DNA from: CAIJXO01 sp964485905
GTDB lineage: Bacteria > Patescibacteriota > Minisyncoccia > Phycocordibacterales > GWA1-40-21
NCBI GenBank assembly: GCA_964485905.1
Contig: CAZAJY010000012.1
Span: forward strand, 1 to 19,424
DNA: 19,424 nt
Reading direction: 5' to 3'
Position numbers and translations under genes: made by a program. Below, in pieces: positions 15,047 to 19,424 of this stretch (its first letter is position 1; every line of letters begins with the position of its first letter). The notes beneath the pieces are model-generated. The model was not told where the DNA came from. It ran no database searches and saw nothing but the letters and a program-made list of their open reading frames with translations.

Positions 15047-16000
15047 TTAGAAGCGAGTTTCGAGTCGGGCGATCACCCGATTGTCGTCACTCTGACCATT
15101 CACCATCTCGTAATCGACGGTGAGTTCCACCCAGTTCTTCGGTGCCCACAGACGGGTACCGACGGTCCAGATGTCATCCTTGTTGACTTGGTGGTCGTAC
15201 TGACCGTGCAGTTCGACACCCTTGAGGACTTCATAACCTGCATAGGTATAGAAGCCCTTGGTATCAGCCACTGCGTCGTCGGTCATGTACTTGCCATAAG
15301 CGGTGCCACGAAGGCACAACTTGCCAAGCTGGTATGCCGAGTCGAGAGCTACGCCCTCGAAGTCCTCGGACAGCTGAACTGTTCCTGCAACGGACCAGTC
15401 CTTGGTGATTTTCTTCTGCAGACGAGTGGAGTTCTCCACCCCGTCCCAGTTATCACCGCTGTCAAAAGACACGCCGGACTTTCCGGTCACATCGGACAGA
15501 ATGCTCCAACCATTCCCGAGATTGCCCGCCACTTGTGCACCGTAAGCGTAGAACGCAAACGGCCACCGGTAACAACGAACAGTCTCTTGTCCAAACGGAC
15601 TGGGAGCTGAAGCACTCGCCGCGACGAACAGCCGACCGACATTGAACGACCAGTCATCATTGGCTTTGTAAGACACGTGAGCTTGACGCAACCAATTCTT
15701 GCTGGAATCATCCAAGTCGACCGCCTCGATCTGCACGAAGCCACCGAACGGGGTCGAGGACTTGATATCCATCTTCACCCGGCAGAGGCCCCACTGAATG
15801 TCCGAATCGTCATCGGGAATTCCGACTTTGTCCGGCCGAGGCGCCGTTTTGCTGTCCGGCAGGGAGTAGATGTGGGTATACCCCGACACCTGCACCTGCA
15901 GATTGCTGTCTCCGAAACTCGGAAGCAGATTCTGTGCTTCCACTTGGAAAGCACCCACGAGCACCAGACCAACCACCAACATTTTCAACGAGCTCTTCAC
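15047..16000 (-). CDS. Gram-negative-type outer-membrane porin-like protein
   Basis: About 317 residues from a GTG start at 16000, chosen because GAGAGGG lies 4 bases upstream and a signal peptide follows at once (KSSLKMLVVGLVLVGAFQVEAQ). The mature part alternates polar and hydrophobic residues, with many aromatic girdle positions (GYTHIYSL, DWSFNVGRLF, GFYTYAGYEV, VELTVDYEMV). It ends in ...NRVIARLETRF, with the terminal Phe used by outer-membrane barrel assembly. I infer a beta-barrel porin. It is GC-rich, has a consensus promoter and a strong terminator, and so looks foreign in this AT-rich array. Patescibacteria are thought to lack an outer membrane, so its role is puzzling. Confidence 0.75.
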   Translation of the reverse strand: MKSSLKMLVVGLVLVGAFQVEAQNLLPSFGDSNLQVQVSGYTHIYSLPDSKTAPRPDKVGIPDDDSDIQWGLCRVKMDIKSSTPFGGFVQIEAVDLDDSSKNWLRQAHVSYKANDDWSFNVGRLFVAASASAPSPFGQETVRCYRWPFAFYAYGAQVAGNLGNGWSILSDVTGKSGVSFDSGDNWDGVENSTRLQKKITKDWSVAGTVQLSEDFEGVALDSAYQLGKLCLRGTAYGKYMTDDAVADTKGFYTYAGYEVLKGVELHGQYDHQVNKDDIWTVGTRLWAPKNWVELTVDYEMVNGQSDDNRVIARLETRF

Positions 16001-16064
16001 TGTACCCTCTCTCTTTCTGTCGCTTTTCGCGACGTTTGGGCATTTTGCCCGTTTCTGAAACTCT
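16001..16064 (-). promoter_or_regulatory. Structured 5' leader of the porin-like gene
   Basis: Three hairpins stand almost back to back in reading order: GTTTCAGAAAC (16051-16061), GGGCAAAATGCCC (16038-16050) and GTCGCGAAAAGCGAC (16019-16033). They are followed by a purine-rich ribosome-binding stretch. It may stabilise the mRNA 5' end or regulate translation; it matches no riboswitch I recognise. Confidence 0.55.
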
Positions 16065-16070
16065 GTGATA

Positions 16071-16099
16071 AGTATAGCACCTTTCATCTTTTTTGTCAA
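16071..16099 (-). promoter_or_regulatory. Consensus sigma-70 promoter of the porin-like gene
   Basis: TTGACA at 16094-16099, a 17-base spacer, and TATACT at 16071-16076. It is the only near-perfect -35/-10 pair before a protein gene in the window. The start should be near 16064. Confidence 0.85.
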
Positions 16100-16201
16100 G
16101 CACTTTTTGAACCCTTAAAATAAGGGTATTTTGGCGACAAAAAACTTCCTGACCCATTGTTAGATGCTAAACCTATTTTCTAACTACACAGTTATTTGAA
16201 G

Positions 16202-16954
16202 TTATTTTGTAGCCTCTATAATTACCAAATAAGGATTTTCATACCATTCATTCCAGAATTCATTTCCGTATTTTTCTACTCCCTCAGCCGAAACTGATAA
16301 TGGTAACCATTTTATATCCTTAAATCCAGCATCTCTTAAACACTTCTCATATGTTTCTTTAGTCCAAAAATAATTATAAAAAGAGCATATATCTTTTCCT
16401 CCAATAATAAGAGTTACTTTCATTTTACTTCCTTCTATAAGCTTACCATCTTCTGCTTTTACAGACACTTCATTATATTGGTGCGCTTTTGTCTCAGGAT
16501 GGTCAGGATTATTATTTATAGCAACAATCTTACCTCCTGATTTTAAATTACTATAAATACTCTTGCACATTCCGAACAGTTCTTCCTTTGTTTGAGAATA
16601 ATGGAGTATAAATCCACCAACTGCCATATCAAATTCACCTAATTTATTTAATTTAGAAATATCTCCAACTTCGTATCTAATTCCAAGAGGGTTTTCCTTT
16701 TCTTTTTCATTCGCAAGCATAATCATTTCAGGAGATAAATCAACCCCAATAACTTCAGAAGCTCCAAGTAATTTTATTTCTCGTGTAAAAAAACCGTCAC
16801 CACACCCTAAATCAATTATCTTTTTATTCTTAATATCTCCAATAGCCTTTAAAAGTGAAGGTTTGTATATATATTTCTTTGCAATTCTTTCATCCTGAGT
16901 ATTTGCGTATGCTTCTGCTATATTGTCATATTCTGCTTTCATCTTTTTTTTCAT
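16202..16954 (-). CDS. SAM-dependent class I methyltransferase
   Basis: This 250-residue protein has a standard Rossmann methyltransferase core: motif I IDLGCGDGFF (47-56), an acidic ribose ligand D72 (VIGVDLS), VGDISKL (motif III region), FDMAVGGFILHY (motif IV) and LKSGGKIVAINNN (motif V-VI). The substrate is unknown; the UbiE/small-molecule-type fold is the best guess. TAATAT with a TG extension ends 9 bases before the ATG and follows repeat Z2. No X repeat follows its stop: the porin-like gene with its own promoter comes about 200 bases later, so both may share one cassette ending at X4. Confidence 0.88.
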   Translation of the reverse strand: MKKKMKAEYDNIAEAYANTQDERIAKKYIYKPSLLKAIGDIKNKKIIDLGCGDGFFTREIKLLGASEVIGVDLSPEMIMLANEKEKENPLGIRYEVGDISKLNKLGEFDMAVGGFILHYSQTKEELFGMCKSIYSNLKSGGKIVAINNNPDHPETKAHQYNEVSVKAEDGKLIEGSKMKVTLIIGGKDICSFYNYFWTKETYEKCLRDAGFKDIKWLPLSVSAEGVEKYGNEFWNEWYENPYLVIIEATK

Positions 16955-16963
16955 ATGAGAAAA

Positions 16964-16972
16964 ATATTATCA
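16964..16972 (-). promoter_or_regulatory. Extended -10 of the methyltransferase cassette
   Basis: TGATAATAT on the minus strand, 9 bases before the ATG, next to Z2. Confidence 0.5.
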
Positions 16973-16975
16973 TAG

Positions 16976-17027
16976 TAGAACCAAAAAATCCATATGGTTA
17001 ATGGATTTAATGGTAAAACTTCCAACA
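16976..17027 (-). repeat. Repeat Z, copy 2 (terminator plus promoter-upstream segment)
   Basis: Nearly identical to Z1 and Z3, including AAATCCAT...ATGGATTTTTT. It terminates the transcript that ends in X5 and leads to the methyltransferase promoter. Confidence 0.88.
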
Positions 17028-17142
17028 GCGCGGACTAGTGGACGACATCAGCCTGCCCGCCTCTGGAGGGAACTGGATTTGAACAGAGAAATGATGCAAC
17101 GGTGTATATTCCTGTATTTTGCCCCACAGTGTGATTCACTTA
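17028..17142 (-). repeat. Cassette-end repeat X, copy 5
   Basis: It starts 14 bases after the stop of the TIG-domain gene. The 5' part on the minus strand (GAATCACACTGTGGGGCAAA) diverges from copies 2-4, while the 3' half is nearly identical to copy 3, including the same extra hairpin. TTCAAATCC replaces CTCAAATCC. Confidence 0.85.
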
Positions 17143-17156
17143 AATAATAAAGATAT

Positions 17157-18395
17157 TTAATTTGTAATAGTGAAATAATCATTGCCAACAAAACAATTAC
17201 CCGAATCAGATTTACAAATCTTAATTCTATAATTTCCTGGGTTGATAGATGAACTCACTTTCCAAAGATAAGAATATGTTCCATCAATTCCGGACGAACG
17301 CATAAAGTTATCCGTAGTGATTATATTTACAACCACTTCAGTTGAAGGACTAACTAGATAAATATTTTTATTACCAGCATCCTGGTCATCCCACCATTTA
17401 ATTAAATAATCTCCACCGATAGTTAATTTATCCCCGCCTTTTGGTGAAAGAACAGTAAATGGAGGTTGAGTCGAAGTTGCAAGCACCGTAAACTGAACTT
17501 TATTACTCATCTTCCCCCACGGGTAAGCATAAATATTATAAACCCCAGGAATAATATTTAAATAAGATTCGCAAGGTAAACCAGTATAAGTATTTCCCTT
17601 TCTGCATATCTTATCTTCAATTTTTACTCTTATGGTCTGATTGTTTGCTTGAAAAACAGACGGAATACCATCTAAACCTAAAAGAACGGCGGTTTCACTT
17701 TTACTATTTTCTATCATAGCATCCATATCACCCTCAAATCCATTCAGATTATTTCCCTTTATAGTAACAATAGTTCCAATAGGACCTGATGTCGGAGAAA
17801 TTGAGGTAATAAATGGTTGAGTTGAAGTTGGAGTAAATTTAAAAGTTAATAAAATTTGTTCTATTTGAGCAGATAAATTAACATCTACAATAAAGACAAG
17901 TGGTGATTGGTCACTTAGTCTAACAATATATTGTTTTTTATTATTTGGAATCAAGGTGACAGAAATTTCTCGATTATTAATCTTTAATGAATTTTGGAAA
18001 AAACAACCCATTTCTGCCTCACAAATTATTTTTTTTGCTTTAATAAAAGAAATCTCACTACGATTTTTTATGTCAATAAGAAAGTTTTCAAATTGTGTTT
18101 CACCATTTTTCAACACAAAATTATTAGGATATTGAAACTCATACCCATATTGAGTATTTGTATATGTTTTCCAATCTAATAATTCTGATGAAGCCACAAG
18201 AGCTCTTTCTCTAGCCTGTGTTTGTTCATCTTGAGAGCTAAAAGATTCTTTACCTTGAGCTGGCAAATTAGGGTCAATCACAACTGGTGCTTCTGCTTTT
18301 TCATTAGTGTAAATGTAAGCACCGACACCTATCACTAATAAAGCTACGATTCCGATGATTATAGAAATTACAAAACCTTGTTTTAGATTTTTCAT
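17157..18395 (-). CDS. Membrane-anchored secreted protein with TIG/IPT domain
   Basis: About 412 residues from the ATG at 18395; an in-frame ATG 18 bases upstream lies inside the promoter and is rejected. It has an N-terminal membrane anchor (8-29), a linker, a PsbP-like segment (WKTYTNTQYGYEFQYPNNF, about 70-90), a TIG/IPT Ig-like domain (ITSISPTSGPIGTIVTIKGNNL, about 198-300) and a C-terminal domain starting FTVLSPKGGDKLTIGGDYLIKWW. The last matches the Ser-Thr-rich GPI-anchored/Kre9-like family common in CPR surface proteins. It probably faces outwards. It is the first cassette after tRNA-Asp and Y3-Z3, with a leaderless promoter TGATATACT 8 bases before the ATG. Confidence 0.85.
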   Translation of the reverse strand: MKNLKQGFVISIIIGIVALLVIGVGAYIYTNEKAEAPVVIDPNLPAQGKESFSSQDEQTQARERALVASSELLDWKTYTNTQYGYEFQYPNNFVLKNGETQFENFLIDIKNRSEISFIKAKKIICEAEMGCFFQNSLKINNREISVTLIPNNKKQYIVRLSDQSPLVFIVDVNLSAQIEQILLTFKFTPTSTQPFITSISPTSGPIGTIVTIKGNNLNGFEGDMDAMIENSKSETAVLLGLDGIPSVFQANNQTIRVKIEDKICRKGNTYTGLPCESYLNIIPGVYNIYAYPWGKMSNKVQFTVLATSTQPPFTVLSPKGGDKLTIGGDYLIKWWDDQDAGNKNIYLVSPSTEVVVNIITTDNFMRSSGIDGTYSYLWKVSSSINPGNYRIKICKSDSGNCFVGNDYFTITN

Positions 18396-18403
18396 ATAAC
18401 AAA

Positions 18404-18412
18404 AGTATATCA
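18404..18412 (-). promoter_or_regulatory. Extended -10 of the TIG-domain cassette
   Basis: TGATATACT on the minus strand, the same nine bases as the ftsEX promoter, ends 8 bases before the ATG and follows Z3. Confidence 0.6.
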
Positions 18413-18415
18413 AAT

Positions 18416-18467
18416 TAGAACCAAAAAATCCATATGGTTAATGGATTTAATGGTAAAACTTCCAACA
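18416..18467 (-). repeat. Repeat Z, copy 3 (terminator plus promoter-upstream segment)
   Basis: It follows the CGCCCGCGC end of Y3 on the minus strand and leads to the TIG-domain gene promoter. Its terminator hairpin AAATCCAT...ATGGATTTTTT is identical to that in Z2. Confidence 0.88.
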
Positions 18468-18646
18468 GCGCGGGCGACCGCGTCCCGCCGTAGCTTTAGC
18501 GAAGGAGGATGGACTCTCCCTCGCATAAAATTTTGTCGTCACAAAATTTTTGCTGGGCACCGGCTCACGGTTTTGCTTGCTAGCAAAACATCGTTCCGGC
18601 GTCAGCACCCCTCCGTCCCGCAAACTAATGCGGGACTCGCCCGCAC
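18468..18646 (-). repeat. Structured repeat Y, copy 3 (shorter)
   Basis: It has the Y ends GTGCGGGCGAG and CGCCCGCGC, the GTCCCGC/GCGGGAC hairpin of Y1, GGGTGCTGACGCC, an inner hairpin GTTTTGCT/AGCAAAAC (loop TGCT), GGTGCCCAGC and a 9-bp TGACGA hairpin (AAAATTTTG/CAAAATTTT). It lacks the second TGACGA hairpin and the TTAATACTTAT hairpin. Instead, near its end, it has the GTAGCTTTAGCGAAG hairpin seen in X2. It sits directly after the tRNA-Asp terminator. Confidence 0.83.
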
Positions 18647-18676
18647 AAAAAAACCGCTTTCAAGCGGTTTTGTTTG
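18647..18676 (-). terminator. Terminator of tRNA-Asp
   Basis: On the minus strand AAACCGCTT-GAAAGCGGTTTTTTTG directly follows the tRNA. The flanks CGCCCGCGCAAA and TTTGTGCGGGC also pair, so the tRNA 3' strand could be drawn into the hairpin. Confidence 0.8.
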
Positions 18677-18748
18677 CGCGGGCGATGGGTGCTGACCCCA
18701 CGGCCTCTCCCGTGACAGGGGAGTGCTCTACCGTTGAGCTACGCCCGC
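18677..18748 (-). tRNA. tRNA-Asp(GUC) with aberrant T-loop
   Basis: Acceptor GCGGGCG/CGCCCGC, D-stem GCTC/GAGC, anticodon stem CTCCC/GGGAG with loop CTGTCAC (GUC), T-stem GTGGG/CCCAT, discriminator G (correct for Asp). CCA is not encoded. The T-loop is GTCAGCA instead of the TTCRANY form, losing both T54 and A58. The same GTCAGCACCCAT string occurs in the Y repeats, on the other strand. It could be functional, or a recombination-altered copy. Confidence 0.85.
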
Positions 18749-18819
18749 GTGGCGATAAATCTCTCAAAGACAGCCACTTTCCTTCTCAGGAATAAGCCGT
18801 CCTTTTTAAGATCTATACT

Positions 18820-18846
18820 ATTATACATAAAATTAAATAATTTCAA
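18820..18846 (-). promoter_or_regulatory. Possible promoter of tRNA-Asp
   Basis: TATAAT at 18820-18825 with TTGAAA (18841-18846) 15 bases upstream, or TTTGAA with 16. The start would be about 64 bases before the tRNA. The leader contains a GTGGC/GCCAC hairpin just before the tRNA. Confidence 0.4.
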
Positions 18847-18881
18847 AGTGTTTTCTTTGAAATCGTTAAGTTCTGTTCTTG

Positions 18882-18954
18882 TGCCGGAGACAGGAATCGC
18901 ACCTGTGACCTATGCTTTATGAGTGCATTGCTCTAACTACTGAGCTACTCCGGC
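18882..18954 (-). tRNA. tRNA-Met(CAU)
   Basis: Acceptor GCCGGAG/CTCCGGC, discriminator A, D-stem GCTC/GAGC, loop CTCATAA (CAU), T-stem ACAGG/CCTGT. The fully paired G1-C72 end argues against the initiator; elongator Met is likeliest, with Ile2 (CAU, lysidine) possible. The base pair next to the anticodon loop is A·A. The T-loop is TGCGATT, with G at position 55 where U is near-universal. CCA is not encoded. Confidence 0.88.
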
Positions 18955-18957
18955 ATA

Positions 18958-19424
18958 TTATACAACCGTCTTTAATTTATCAATTAAGGCCAATATTTTA
19001 TATTTCAGGTTTGTACTTCTCCTTAAACCTAGCCTTAACACCCCATAGTAATTATTATAATTACTGTATACCTTCTTTGATGATGTTTTAACATAAAAAA
19101 CATTACCAAACTGGTTTAAAGGTAATTCTAGCAGATTTGACCAAAAATTCAAAACTTTTTTAATTCTCGGTTTGTGAATAATATTAATAGACAACCTTGG
19201 TTTAATATCTTCCTTGAGAGCTAAGTTTGATTTTAATAGCCAGTTATAAACAAAAAAAATCATTTTTGGATCTGAATTAACAAACACAAAGCCCGTCGTC
19301 GATTCTGTTTTGCTACCTTCTGCCCAATATAAAGCTATACTGGCAATTAAATACTCCCTGGTAGTAAAATTGCCAAGTTGTAAATCTGCCCATCTTTTTG
19401 CGTCCAGAATGGAATTTATTTTTT
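18958..19424 (-). CDS. LAGLIDADG-like endonuclease-type protein, 5' end beyond window
   Basis: The reading frame is open from the window edge (KINSILDAKRWADLQLGN...) to a TAA at 18958, about 154 residues visible. EYLIASIALYWAEGSK resembles a LAGLIDADG helix with an acidic end, followed by VFVNSDPKMIFFVYNWLL and a second basic domain (FWSNLLELPLNQFGNVFYVKTSSKK). This matches a family I know mainly from CPR genomes, usually with an N-terminal helix-turn-helix that would lie outside the window. Nuclease activity is an inference. It ends 3 bases before tRNA-Met, mirroring the LAGLIDADG gene next to tRNA-Gln. Confidence 0.7.
   Translation of the reverse strand, partial: KINSILDAKRWADLQLGNFTTREYLIASIALYWAEGSKTESTTGFVFVNSDPKMIFFVYNWLLKSNLALKEDIKPRLSINIIHKPRIKKVLNFWSNLLELPLNQFGNVFYVKTSSKKVYSNYNNYYGVLRLGLRRSTNLKYKILALIDKLKTVV

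Noticed and set aside
16000..16099. An ATG start of the porin gene at 16099
   Set aside because: It would begin inside the -35 box of the promoter and place 33 residues before the signal peptide; the GTG at 16000 fits the ribosome-binding site and signal peptide.
15047..16157. Many overlapping long frames on both strands across the porin region
   Set aside because: They are shadows of the GC-rich porin frame; only one has a signal peptide, promoter, ribosome-binding site and terminator.
11567..17142. X repeats as classical integron attC sites
   Set aside because: Only X1 has a GTTAGAC-like word by chance; no consistent RYYYAAC/GTTRRRY pair is present at the ends of the five copies, and no integron integrase is in the window.
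11567..17142. X/Z repeats as a CRISPR array
   Set aside because: Copies are hundreds of bases to about 3 kb apart, are about 100 bp long, and the spacers are whole genes; no cas genes are present.
18441..18795. Open frames over Y3 and tRNA-Asp on the plus strand
   Set aside because: They cover structured repeats and a tRNA and have no start signals.
18955..18964. TATAAT just upstream of tRNA-Met as its promoter
   Set aside because: It lies about 2 bases before the tRNA 5' end, so transcription would start inside the tRNA.

Overview
The window looks like a chromosomal piece from a member of the Patescibacteria (Candidate Phyla Radiation, probably Parcubacteria-like). This is an inference. 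It rests on a short release factor 2, AT-rich genes whose start codons sit 6-9 bases after an extended -10 box (leaderless mRNAs), stand-alone LAGLIDADG-type proteins, a very large surface protein of typical CPR style, and a group I intron in a tRNA gene. Standard stop codons, including TGA, are used as stops.

Left half (1-10.9 kb, all on the minus strand): tRNA-Thr(CGU), prfB, a 2458-residue membrane-anchored surface protein, ftsE, ftsX, a LAGLIDADG endonuclease and the start of tRNA-Gln(CUG). prfB next to ftsE-ftsX is a familiar bacterial neighbourhood; here the giant gene sits between them. ftsE and the giant gene each have an extended -10 promoter.

Centre (10.92-11.25 kb): a divergent tRNA-Thr(GGU) on the plus strand is split after the third anticodon base by a 185-base ORF-less group I intron.

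Right half (11.26-18.75 kb): a one-directional array, all genes on the minus strand, of one- or two-gene cassettes separated by repeats. Three repeat modules recur. X (5 copies, about 96-127 bp) lies directly after a gene's stop codon. Z (3 copies, 52 bp) holds a terminator hairpin and the upstream edge of the next promoter. Y (3 copies, about 180-236 bp) is highly structured, with helices replaced by unrelated but equally paired sequences. Y begins and ends with the acceptor-stem heptamers of the tRNA-Asp that heads the array. The cargo is: a secreted TIG-domain protein; a methyltransferase plus a GC-rich Gram-negative-type porin with its own consensus promoter; two small proteins with a Shine-Dalgarno site; a deoxyribosyltransferase-like protein with a Nudix hydrolase; and a tRNA-binding-domain protein with an HD hydrolase. 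No recombinase gene is in the window and X lacks the canonical integron attC ends, so the mobility mechanism is unknown. This array, with its X/Y/Z elements, is the best candidate here for an undescribed system.

Right edge: tRNA-Met(CAU) and the 3' part of a CPR-type endonuclease-like gene that runs off the window.
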